Source: UBA1206 sp045600105
GTDB lineage: Bacteria; Bacillota; Clostridia; Oscillospirales; CAG-382
DNA: 64,000 bases
NCBI GenBank assembly: GCA_045600105.1
Contig: JAZRXG010000006.1
Span: 1 to 64,000 of the forward strand
Direction: 5' to 3'
Part shown: in pieces, positions 26,229-33,833 of the stretch
How the letters are laid out: every line of letters starts with the position of its first letter
Numbering within the stretch: the stretch's first letter is position 1
Notes under the pieces: generated by a model
The model's database searches: none
Seen by the model: the letters and a program-made list of their open reading frames with translations, nothing else
What the model was told of the DNA's origin: nothing
Position numbers and translations under genes: made by a program

Positions 26229-26405
26229 TTACTTGTCTTTTGCGTGTTTTCCGTCCGATATCGGGATATCGTAAATATCCTCAAAACTTGCGTTTTGCTC
26301 ATCGTTTTCGGGAACGAACTGCGTAAGTCCCGTACATTCATTTGCCGACACGACGTCGTTCGGTACGGAATACGGACGGTTTCTGACTTCTTTTTTCTTT
26401 TTCAA
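26229..26405 (-). CDS. 58-residue conserved small protein with TTG start
   Basis: A short frame begins at TTG 26405, with GGTGAG five bases upstream, and ends at TAA 26229-26231, just before a strong terminator. The product is basic at the start (MKKKKEVRNRPYSVP) and acidic after that, with the motif DVVSANECTGL near residues 18-28 and a FEDIYDIP segment near 42. I recall the SAN(E/D)CTGL motif from short uncharacterised clostridial proteins, though I cannot check it here. There is no signal peptide or membrane helix. It follows the 112-residue protein at 26435-26773 by 29 bp and is probably in its operon. Confidence 0.68.
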   Translation of the reverse strand: MKKKKEVRNRPYSVPNDVVSANECTGLTQFVPENDEQNASFEDIYDIPISDGKHAKDK

Positions 26406-26434
26406 ATACTCTCACCGGGTATTAGTATACGCGG

Positions 26435-26773
26435 TCAGTCGCGGTAATATGTATAATACGCCATAACGGTCTTTTCCCTGCCCTCGATCTTGTCGATGCC
26501 GGAAAGCACGACACCTTCGAGACTCAGAAATTCCCAGCACGACTGAAGTGAGTCCACCGGACAGCGGAAAAGCGTCTTTTCGCCGCATATCACCGAAAGG
26601 TCTTCGCCGTAAACGGAAATAAAGCCGTCTTTACCGATGACCTTGTCGCAGTTATCCTGTCTTTCAAGTACGTATTTGAGATGTCTGCCGTTGAGTTTGG
26701 CAGCCATATAGCGTTTGAACTCAACGGAGTCGGTATCTTTCGGTACCTTTTCCTTCTTTTTGAAAAGTCCCAT
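26435..26773 (-). CDS. hypothetical cytosolic protein
   Basis: 112 residues. A Lys/Glu-rich start (MGLFKKKEKVPKDTDS) is followed by a compact domain with alternating strands (VIGKDGFISVYGEDLSVICG, LFRCPVDSLQSCWEFLSLEGVVLSGID), and a Tyr-rich end. It may be a small PH-like or beta-sandwich domain. I do not recognise the family. GAGG precedes the ATG. It lies 11 bp after the glycosyltransferase gene and is co-transcribed with it. Confidence 0.75.
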   Translation of the reverse strand: MGLFKKKEKVPKDTDSVEFKRYMAAKLNGRHLKYVLERQDNCDKVIGKDGFISVYGEDLSVICGEKTLFRCPVDSLQSCWEFLSLEGVVLSGIDKIEGREKTVMAYYTYYRD

Positions 26774-26784
26774 AATGCCTCACG

Positions 26785-27756
26785 TCAATCGTCTTTTTTG
26801 ATGATTTCTTTTATGTCTTCTTCGGTTTCCGCGGTGAAATACATCGGACGCTTTTTGGTTTCAAGATAGGTTTTGGAAAGATATGTTCCGAGTATACCCG
26901 TGCAGAAAAGCTGGATCCCGCTGACGAACAGCAGCACGCATATCATCGACGGCCAGCCTGCGGCAGACGCAACGCCGGCGAGATCGCGTATTATCACGAT
27001 GATTATGCCTATGATCGAAAGCAGGCAGAAGAAGAATCCGAAGAACACGGCAAGCGAGAGGGGCGCCGTGGAGAAAGCCACGATACATTCGATGGAATAC
27101 TTGAACAGTTTCCAGAACGACCACTTCGTCTTCCCTGCCACGCGCCGGATATTGTCGTAGGAAAGCCATTTGACCTTGAATCCCACCCAGTTGAAAATGC
27201 CTTTGGTGAATCTGTTGTATTCGGGAAGGGCGAGTATCGCGTCGACTACCCTGCGCTTCATCAGCGAAAAGTCGCGTGCCGCGGGAACCATTTTGACTTT
27301 TGATATCTTATTGACTATTTTATAAAACATATTCGCGAAGAACGAGCGGATTATCGGCTCGCCTTTGCGTGTCTTGCGGCGCGTCGCGACGCTGTCGTAG
27401 CCTTCGTTCTCGATGGCGGAAAGCATTTCGGGAAGCAGAGAAGGCGGGTCCTGCAGGTCCGCGTCCATTATCGAAACGTAATCGCCTCTGGCGTTTTCGA
27501 GTCCGGCGTACATAGCCGATTCTTTGCCGAAATTGCGTGAAAACGAAATGTATCTGACCCGTGCGTCGTTTTTTGCGAGTTCCCTGAGTACGCCGAGCGT
27601 GTTGTCCTTCGAGCCGTCGTCAACGAAAAGAAATTCAAAATCAACGTTAGTCATTTCGCCCGCGACTCTCGTTATTTCTTCGTAAAAGAAAGGGATGGCT
27701 TCCTCTTCGTTATAACACGGCACTATCGCCGAGATGAGCTTTTTTCTTTCTTCCAT
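26785..27756 (-). CDS. family 2 glycosyltransferase, GtrB/DPM1-like
   Basis: 323 residues. The N-terminal GT-A domain has IVPCYNEEEAI, the FVDDGSKDNT strand and the metal-binding DADLQDPP near residue 99, then the GGQ-like region (TKGIFNWVGF). Two C-terminal membrane helices (about 235-265 and 275-300) anchor it. Proteins of this layout move a sugar from a nucleotide donor to a polyprenyl phosphate for later transfer outside the membrane. GGAGAAG lies before the ATG, and a promoter is at 27783-27811. The sugar and acceptor cannot be told. Confidence 0.9.
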   Translation of the reverse strand: MEERKKLISAIVPCYNEEEAIPFFYEEITRVAGEMTNVDFEFLFVDDGSKDNTLGVLRELAKNDARVRYISFSRNFGKESAMYAGLENARGDYVSIMDADLQDPPSLLPEMLSAIENEGYDSVATRRKTRKGEPIIRSFFANMFYKIVNKISKVKMVPAARDFSLMKRRVVDAILALPEYNRFTKGIFNWVGFKVKWLSYDNIRRVAGKTKWSFWKLFKYSIECIVAFSTAPLSLAVFFGFFFCLLSIIGIIIVIIRDLAGVASAAGWPSMICVLLFVSGIQLFCTGILGTYLSKTYLETKKRPMYFTAETEEDIKEIIKKDD

Positions 27757-27782
27757 GATACTTCTCCGTTACGTTTTTTCTT

Positions 27783-27811
27783 ATTTTAACATACACGTAA
27801 AAATGTGTCAA
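27783..27811 (-). promoter_or_regulatory. promoter of the glycosyltransferase operon
   Basis: On the minus strand TTGACA (27806-27811) and TAAAAT (27783-27788) with a 17 bp spacer. Confidence 0.75.
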
Positions 27812-27836
27812 TAGTCAGTATTGATTTTTATTTATA

Positions 27837-27865
27837 TTGACAAACGCCGCATTTAATGATAAAAT
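27837..27865 (+). promoter_or_regulatory. promoter of murQ
   Basis: TTGACA at 27837-27842 and TAAAAT at 27860-27865 with a 17 bp spacer, 25 bp from the divergent -35 box. Confidence 0.8.
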
Positions 27866-27894
27866 AAAACGAATATGAAAGGAAGTCGGTTACA

Positions 27895-28719
27895 TTGAAC
27901 GATTACAAGTCTTTCAGCACGGAAAGCGTAAATGAAAAAAGCAAAAATATAGACAAAATGTCTGCCCTTGAAATCGCGAAAACAATAAACGACGAAGACA
28001 AGACCGTTGCCTTTGCCGTTGAAAAGGCGCTGCCGGAGATCGCGGAAGCGATAGACATACTCGGCGACGTTCTGAAAAACGGCGGACATATATTTTACGG
28101 CGGAGCCGGTACGTCCGGACGCCTCGGAGTGCTTGACGCTTCTGAATGTCCCCCGACCTACGGTGTCACTCCCGACGTCGTGCAGGGTATAATCGCCGGA
28201 GGCAGAGCCGCTGCTTTCGAATCGGTCGAATATGCCGAGGACGACGAAAATTCAGTGGTCGCACAGATGAAAGACGCGGGATTCTCTTCCAAAGACGCTT
28301 TTGTAGGAATTTCGGCAAGCGGAAGCGCCGCGTGTGTTCAGGGCGCGCTGAAATACGCGCGTTCGCTCGGATGCCCTACGGTCGCCGTTTCGAACAACGC
28401 CAATTCCCCGCTTATCCCGCTCGCGGACGTTTCCTGCATTGCCGTGGTCGGTCCCGAGGTCATCAAGGGCTCGACCCGTATGAAAGCCGGAACCGCGCAG
28501 AAAATGATGCTCAATATGCTTTCGACAGGCGCGATGATAAAATACGGACGCACGCTCGGGAACCTTATGGCGTATATGGTGCCTTCCAATATAAAGCTCG
28601 TCGACAGAGCCGCGCGAATGATAATGGAAGAGACCGGCTGTGACAGAGAGACGGCGCTCGACGCGCTGAAACGCAGCAACGACGTCATTGCCGACGCGAT
28701 CCTTGAATTAAGAAAATAA
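27895..28719 (+). CDS. murQ: N-acetylmuramic acid 6-phosphate etherase
   Basis: 274 residues. It removes the lactyl group from MurNAc-6-phosphate to give GlcNAc-6-phosphate during peptidoglycan recycling. SIS-domain signatures are GGAGTSGRLGVLDASECPPT near residue 65 (with the catalytic glutamate in SECPPT) and KGSTRMKAGTAQKMML near 200. A TTG at 27895 is the start, with AAAGGAAG 9 nt upstream; no ATG fits the conserved N-terminus. It is slightly shorter than the usual about 300 residues but keeps all motifs. It is followed by the secreted GDPD gene 19 bp later. Confidence 0.93.
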   Translation: MNDYKSFSTESVNEKSKNIDKMSALEIAKTINDEDKTVAFAVEKALPEIAEAIDILGDVLKNGGHIFYGGAGTSGRLGVLDASECPPTYGVTPDVVQGIIAGGRAAAFESVEYAEDDENSVVAQMKDAGFSSKDAFVGISASGSAACVQGALKYARSLGCPTVAVSNNANSPLIPLADVSCIAVVGPEVIKGSTRMKAGTAQKMMLNMLSTGAMIKYGRTLGNLMAYMVPSNIKLVDRAARMIMEETGCDRETALDALKRSNDVIADAILELRK

Positions 28720-28738
28720 CATATAACGGAGGTCAATC

Positions 28739-31700
28739 ATGAAAAAAAGGATTCTTTCGTTTGTTCTCTCGCTGCTGCTTCTGATCCCTCTCGCGATCGT
28801 TCCGACGGCGGCAGCCGATGAAAAATCGGATATCGCGTGGAACGAGCCCGCCATCCCCGCGGACGCCGGTCAGAAGATCGATCTCACGCAATACCGCGTG
28901 CAGTTCGGCGAGTCGGACGGTGCCGTTGAAGTCGAATGGACGTACGACGGCAGCGCAGTCACTTCGTTCACTCCCGATAAGGCGGGCGTTTATACGCTGA
29001 GCGCAAGATCGGAAGGAAACGAAAAAGAAATATACGTCGTTGCGAAGGACGCGTCTGAAAAAGAATACGTTCTGTATTTCAACGACTTTGACAGCGAAGA
29101 TTCGATAAACGACTTCGTAAAGCAGACGTCTTTCGCTTCGCGTTATTCCGTTTCCGATTCCAATCTTATCATAGATGCCACGGGTCAGGATATGGTAAGG
29201 ATAAACCTTCCGAAATGGCTTTCGGCTTTCGGCAACTATGAAATATCCGCGTCGGTCAGATCCACCGATGAAAGAGATACCGCCCGTTGGAACTCCATCT
29301 CATACAGATCCAAGGACATCTCGTATCCTTTCTATCACATGTGCGTACGCAAGAACAGCTCGGCTTCCAACGGCGTCGAGTACGCCATCCGCACTCCGTC
29401 GAACGCCTGGGACGTCGTTTCCACCGGCGGGACGAAGGCAAACCAGAGCGGAACTACGTATTACAAATACGACGTACAGGTCAAAGGCGACACCATCAAA
29501 TACGCTATTGACGACGTTGACATCATTTTCAACGGTGACAAAAAAGCGTATCAGTCCGGTTCTGTCGGATTTATCGCGAACTACTCGAAAATGCACATCG
29601 ACTGGGTCAAGGTGACGCTGCAGCTCACGACACCCGAGATCGTCGTTCCTCACACGCTCATCGTTCCGACCGAGACCGTCGACAATATCAGCAACGCTCT
29701 CGTCAACGTCGCGGACGTCGTTTCGGCTGACGGCTTCGATCACCTCGACAACGCCGCCACGGCGATAATGCACGTAAAAGGCGACGATATCGTTGACAAA
29801 GACGGCAATAAGATAGGTGCTCTTTCGGACGCTTATAAGCTCATAGGCGACGACGTGATCCCCCTTTTCTACTGCACTTCCAACGAAGACGCCGATAAAG
29901 CGGTCAAAGTAATTTCCGCAAACGACAGCGCGTACTATGACGCCGGTATCGTAAGCAGCGACGCGTCGGTCATCGCGTATTCGCGTAAAAAACACAGCAA
30001 AGTGCGCTGTGTGATCGACCTCAGGAATATGTTCGACCACGTTCTTACGGGCGAAGACATAATCAAAGTGCGCGAACTCATCAACTCGAACAACTGCAAG
30101 GTCGGCATACTCGATTCCTCGTGCCTCAGCCAGGCGGTCGTTTCCGAGCTTCGCTCGCACCTCGTTACGATATGGGTCTATGACGACTGTGAGACCGTCG
30201 GCGACGCGATAAGCACGCTCATCCTCGGCGGACACGGTATCGTATCCCCTGCTCCCGACACGGTAAAGGAATCATATTCATTCTTTGAAAACCAGACTCT
30301 CACCCGCACACCCGTCGTTATCGGTCACCGCGGCAACCCCACTCAGGCACCCGAAAACTCGCTTTCGAGCTACCGCATCGCTTATGAAAACGGCGCGGAC
30401 GTCATCGAGACCGACGTTTACCTTTCCACCGACGGACGTATCGTCGTAATGCACGACGGCGATATTTCGAGAACGACCACGGGTACCGGAAACATCGAGA
30501 CAATGTCGCTCGAAAAGATCAAATCGTTCAGCCTCTGGGGCGAGAATCAGAAATACAAGAGCAAGTTCCCCGATGAAAAGATCCCGACACTCGACGAAAT
30601 ATTCGAATTCATCAAAGGCAAAGACATAAAGCTTTTCATTGAGATCAAAACCTCCAAGGCGATAGCCGCCAAGATCAATTCCCTTGCCGAAGAATACGGC
30701 GTGCTCGATCAGATAAGCATTATTGCTTTCAGCATCGATCAGTGCGCGAATATGGAAAAAGCGTCTCCCGCGGTCTCCGCAGGCTGGCTGACGAGCGGCA
30801 TCGCATCAAGCACTACTTACAATATGGCGTGCTCGGCGTTATCAACCGTTCTTAAGAACGTTGTCCCTAAAAACACTACCATAAACCCCGCCTACAGCGG
30901 ACTCACTTCTTACTTCGTTGAAGCCGCAAACGACAGGGGACTTACGGTATGGCCCTGGACTTATACTGCGTCCCTCGGCGACAGATTCTGCTACGCGTTC
31001 ATGTCCGGCTTCGGCGGGCTTACCACCAACGACGCCCAGTATACAAAAACGACGGTCAAATCGATATCCGTCAACGAAACGCTGTTCGATCTCAAAGAGG
31101 GCGAAGCAGCCGGATTCAGCGTGGTAAAACATACCTACGGCAGGATCGATACCGATATAACCGATAAAGTACAGTACAGCGTTATTTCCGGCGATGACGT
31201 AATTACGGTGAAGGACGGAAAGATCATCGCGCTCAAGCCCGGCACCGCGAAGATAGCCTTCCGTCAGTCGTTCGTGCTTCCGCAGGCCTCCGAAAATTAC
31301 AAATACACCCTTTATACAGACGTCGTCACGGTCAATGTGGCTTCCGGAAAGCCGCTCGACAAGATCACGCTTTTCGATGACAGCGATTACGTTCTCAAGG
31401 ACGGCATAATCAAGGGCGTCAGCGCAAGCACCAACGCCAAAAAGCTCGCTTCCAACATAATGAACCCCGTTATACGCATCATGAACGGAGACACCGAGCT
31501 TTCCGATCACACCATTGCGGGTACCGGGTGTGTAGTTGAAGCGTACGAAGGCGAAAAACTCATCGACAAAGCAACGGTCGTCGTCAAGGGCGACGTCGAC
31601 GGTGACGGAAAACGTACCGAAACCGACTGCACCGCCATAATGGACGCCATTTTCGAAGACGTCAGCGACGCCGTTACGTTCTGCGCATCAGACGTTGACG

Positions 31701-31774
31701 ACGACGGTACCGTTACCGTGACCGACTATATTATGAGCAAGCTTGCTTCATGCAGTAAGTATTCGATAGATTAA
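28739..31774 (+). CDS. secreted multi-domain glycerophosphodiester phosphodiesterase with C-terminal dockerin
   Basis: 1011 residues. A signal peptide (to about 26) is followed by an Ig-like domain (about 30-105), a laminin-G/concanavalin-like domain (about 110-300), and a region resembling the second half of a GDPD barrel (about 305-510; VWVYDD-like IWVYDDCETVGDA and LGGHGIVSPAPD). A complete GDPD domain follows (about 522-770: VIGHRGNP with His530, ADVIETDVYLSTDGRIVVMHD, FIEIKT), then a Big2-like domain (about 775-870). The end is a type I dockerin (about 951-1011) with two calcium loops, DVDGDGKRTETD and DVDDDGTVTVTD. The enzyme should hydrolyse glycerophosphodiesters outside the cell, for example from lipids or teichoic acid. 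GGAGG precedes the ATG. Confidence 0.88.
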   Translation: MKKRILSFVLSLLLLIPLAIVPTAAADEKSDIAWNEPAIPADAGQKIDLTQYRVQFGESDGAVEVEWTYDGSAVTSFTPDKAGVYTLSARSEGNEKEIYVVAKDASEKEYVLYFNDFDSEDSINDFVKQTSFASRYSVSDSNLIIDATGQDMVRINLPKWLSAFGNYEISASVRSTDERDTARWNSISYRSKDISYPFYHMCVRKNSSASNGVEYAIRTPSNAWDVVSTGGTKANQSGTTYYKYDVQVKGDTIKYAIDDVDIIFNGDKKAYQSGSVGFIANYSKMHIDWVKVTLQLTTPEIVVPHTLIVPTETVDNISNALVNVADVVSADGFDHLDNAATAIMHVKGDDIVDKDGNKIGALSDAYKLIGDDVIPLFYCTSNEDADKAVKVISANDSAYYDAGIVSSDASVIAYSRKKHSKVRCVIDLRNMFDHVLTGEDIIKVRELINSNNCKVGILDSSCLSQAVVSELRSHLVTIWVYDDCETVGDAISTLILGGHGIVSPAPDTVKESYSFFENQTLTRTPVVIGHRGNPTQAPENSLSSYRIAYENGADVIETDVYLSTDGRIVVMHDGDISRTTTGTGNIETMSLEKIKSFSLWGENQKYKSKFPDEKIPTLDEIFEFIKGKDIKLFIEIKTSKAIAAKINSLAEEYGVLDQISIIAFSIDQCANMEKASPAVSAGWLTSGIASSTTYNMACSALSTVLKNVVPKNTTINPAYSGLTSYFVEAANDRGLTVWPWTYTASLGDRFCYAFMSGFGGLTTNDAQYTKTTVKSISVNETLFDLKEGEAAGFSVVKHTYGRIDTDITDKVQYSVISGDDVITVKDGKIIALKPGTAKIAFRQSFVLPQASENYKYTLYTDVVTVNVASGKPLDKITLFDDSDYVLKDGIIKGVSASTNAKKLASNIMNPVIRIMNGDTELSDHTIAGTGCVVEAYEGEKLIDKATVVVKGDVDGDGKRTETDCTAIMDAIFEDVSDAVTFCASDVDDDGTVTVTDYIMSKLASCSKYSID

Positions 31775-31788
31775 AGGAGAATATAAAA

Positions 31789-32346
31789 ATGAAAAAACAG
31801 GTTTTATGCTTGATCCTCGCACTTTTCACGGTTGTTTCAATGCTTCTCGTTTCCTGCGGCAATGATGAAAAAGACGAACCGAAATCCGACTCCGGCAAAT
31901 CCGAAGCGGCAGAATCCACAGAGGAATCCAAAGAAGAGTCCAAAGAAGAGTCCAAGGAAATAATCATTGACAATGAAAACCTCACTGCCTCAGTGGACAA
32001 ATCCGCATCCGACGACGGAGAGATCATCACCGTCAAGGTTGCGTTCAAGGAAGAAAGGACCGACAGCGCGATCGGAGTTGACTACGTGTACGACGACGCC
32101 GTTCTCGAGCTCACCAAAATCGAATGGCTGCTTGATAACGCGACTATTTCCGGTACGGAAGTCGGTGAACTTGCTGTCATCGCGTTTGTCGATCCCAAAA
32201 AAGTAAGCGGCGATTTCATTGAGTTCACTTTCAGGGTCAAAGACGGAGCTGCTGCCGGAAAGACAGTTTTCACCGTTACCACCATCCTCGAGGAAGATAT
32301 AGGACGTCTTGAATACGAAGCTGATATAAATATCACCGTCGGCTGA
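31789..32346 (+). CDS. lipoprotein with a cohesin-like module
   Basis: 185 residues. A signal peptide ends in the lipobox L-V-S-C (Cys23), followed by an acidic linker with repeated EESKEESKE (to about residue 58). The rest is one beta-rich module of about 125 residues whose pattern fits cohesins: a first strand ITVKVAFKEE, then IGVDYVYDDAVLEL (the classic Y-D-x-x-V-L-E core), a middle strand ending VIAFVDPKK, and FIEFTFRVKDGAAAGKTVFTV. It lies 14 bp after a gene whose product ends in a dockerin, with AAAGGAG before its ATG. The simplest reading is a membrane anchor for that enzyme. The cohesin assignment rests on pattern only. Confidence 0.72.
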   Translation: MKKQVLCLILALFTVVSMLLVSCGNDEKDEPKSDSGKSEAAESTEESKEESKEESKEIIIDNENLTASVDKSASDDGEIITVKVAFKEERTDSAIGVDYVYDDAVLELTKIEWLLDNATISGTEVGELAVIAFVDPKKVSGDFIEFTFRVKDGAAAGKTVFTVTTILEEDIGRLEYEADINITVG

Positions 32347-32378
32347 AAAAAGAACATAATCAAAAAGCTTCGCTCAAC

Positions 32379-32581
32379 GCCGAGTGCTCTTAAGGACACT
32401 CGGCGAACGATGTGTTCCACTGCGTGGAACGTGATGTACCTTACGGCGTGATGTTCGCCTGTGGCGAGTGATGTGCGCCTCGACGGCGCGTGAATGGAAC
32501 ACATCACATCACTTTTGCGAAGCAAAAACATCACTGTGAGCATAGCGAACAACATCACTTGCCCGTCAGGGCAAACATCAC
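32379..32581. repeat. array of hairpins separated by GTGATGT/ACATCAC
   Basis: Eight short inverted repeats follow one another: arms GCCGAGTG/CACTCGGC (32379-32404), GTTCCAC/GTGGAAC (32414-32430), a decayed one (32438-32447), TCGCC/GGCGA (32455-32467), GCGCC/GGCGC (32475-32489), TTTTGC/GCAAAA (32513-32527), a decayed one (32535-32551), and TTGCCC/GGGCAA (32559-32574). The spacers are GTGATGT in the left half and its complement ACATCAC in the right half, turning around near 32490-32512, so the halves can also pair with each other. The stems differ in sequence while the spacer is kept. No credible protein is encoded. Confidence 0.8.
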
Positions 32582-32768
32582 TAAAATGCTATGTCGAAAT
32601 AAACACCTGCTGAAAACCAAAAACAGACTGATTTTTTGATTTATCAGTCTGTTTCTTTATTAAGTGCGCACTTACTCACCACTTATGTGGCATTTGTACT
32701 TTGAAACTGTCCTTTAGAACACCGTTTCAAAAGGCGAAGTTTTTTGCATTTATTTTTGTTAAATACTA
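32582..32768. other. structured gene-free stretch after the hairpin array
   Basis: This holds a 12 bp perfect hairpin (arms AAACAGACTGAT and ATCAGTCTGTTT, 32621-32654) followed by a T-rich run that could terminate transcription, a 12 nt palindrome AAGTGCGCACTT (32662-32673), and an 8 bp inverted repeat TTTGAAAC/GTTTCAAA (32700-32731). No reading frame of note is present. It may belong to the same element as the array. Confidence 0.65.
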
Positions 32769-32797
32769 TTGCATTTTTATGAAAAATATGAGATAAT
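32769..32797 (+). promoter_or_regulatory. promoter of the CNNM-type pair
   Basis: TTGCAT at 32769-32774 and GATAAT at 32792-32797 with a 17 bp spacer, 20 bp before the TTG start. It is weaker than consensus. Confidence 0.55.
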
Positions 32798-32816
32798 AGA
32801 TATAAAAGGAGTGATT

Positions 32817-33833
32817 TTGTCTTTGGACGACAGTATACCGCGAAGTATTATTCTCGTATTACTCTTAGCGGCTGCAGGTTTCTTCGCGGCAGCCGAAACA
32901 GCATTTTCCTATTGCAACGCCGTCAGGATCAGGCTTCTTGCCGAAGACGGCGACAAGAAGGCGTCCCGTGTGGTCATCCTTCTTGATTCCTACGAACGCA
33001 CGGTCGTGACCCTGCTTATCGCGATCAACGTTATCCACGTCATTGCGGCGTCTATTGCCACGGTAATGGCGGTCGAGCTTATGGGCGACGTCGGTTCAGT
33101 CGTATCAACTGCGATAATGACGGTTGCGGTCTTCCTCTTTTCGGAGACCATCCCCAAGAACATAGCCCGTGCCAACGCCGATTCGATGTCTCTCGGCATT
33201 TCCCTTCCCATCCTGTTTTTCTTCCGCCTTTTCAAGCCTCTCGCAGTCTTCTTCCTTTATCTCGGTGAACTCGCCAAGAAGTGCATGAAGATAAAAAGCG
33301 AGCCTGCAATAACGGAAGACGAGCTTGCGTCCATCGTCGAAGACGTCGAGGATGAAGGGCTCATAGAGCACGAGGAGACCGAGATCATCAAATCCGCGAT
33401 AGAGTTCGGCGACATCAGGGCGTCGGATATCATGCTTCCGCGTGATAAGATATCGGCGATCCCGATCAACTCGACCCCTGAAATGATCAAAAAGATCGTG
33501 ATAGAGGAAAAATATTCGCGTTTTCCCGTATACGACGGAAATATCGACAACATCGTCGGTATAATACAATCCACTTCGTGTCTGTGGAATTTCGTGAAAA
33601 ACAAAAATTTCAGAATCAAGGAACTGCTCACCAAGCCGTATTATGTTCTTCCCGAAACGCTCGTAAAAGACGTTTTTGAAGGAATGGGCAGAAAGCACAC
33701 TCACGTTGCCATCGTCCGAAATGCCGAAGGCAGGAACGTGGGACTTCTCACGATGGAAGACATTCTCGAAGAGATCGTCGGCGAAATATACGACGAAGAC
33801 GACGAGACTACGTCCGAGGGAGGTGCCGTATGA
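32817..33833 (+). CDS. CNNM/CBS-domain membrane protein (short form)
   Basis: 338 residues. The N-terminal DUF21 (CNNM) membrane domain has three to four helices with FFAAAETAFSYCN and the LFSETIPKNIAR motif near residue 108. Two CBS domains follow (about 195-325). Unlike its neighbour it stops right after the second CBS domain and lacks the CorC_HlyC domain. The TTG at 32817 is chosen because AAAGGAG lies 5 nt upstream. Relatives handle magnesium or other divalent cations or are annotated as hemolysins. It overlaps the next gene by 4 bp, and the two probably form a heteromer. Confidence 0.85.
   Translation: MSLDDSIPRSIILVLLLAAAGFFAAAETAFSYCNAVRIRLLAEDGDKKASRVVILLDSYERTVVTLLIAINVIHVIAASIATVMAVELMGDVGSVVSTAIMTVAVFLFSETIPKNIARANADSMSLGISLPILFFFRLFKPLAVFFLYLGELAKKCMKIKSEPAITEDELASIVEDVEDEGLIEHEETEIIKSAIEFGDIRASDIMLPRDKISAIPINSTPEMIKKIVIEEKYSRFPVYDGNIDNIVGIIQSTSCLWNFVKNKNFRIKELLTKPYYVLPETLVKDVFEGMGRKHTHVAIVRNAEGRNVGLLTMEDILEEIVGEIYDEDDETTSEGGAV

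Noticed and set aside
32082..32558. 158-residue minus-strand frame with an SDVM motif
   Set aside because: It is the hairpin array read as protein and overlaps the cohesin-like gene. The conserved feature is the nucleotide spacer, not the protein.
32379..32581. CRISPR array
   Set aside because: The constant word is only 7 nt, units are about 20 nt and palindromic, and the orientation flips in the middle. No cas gene is near.
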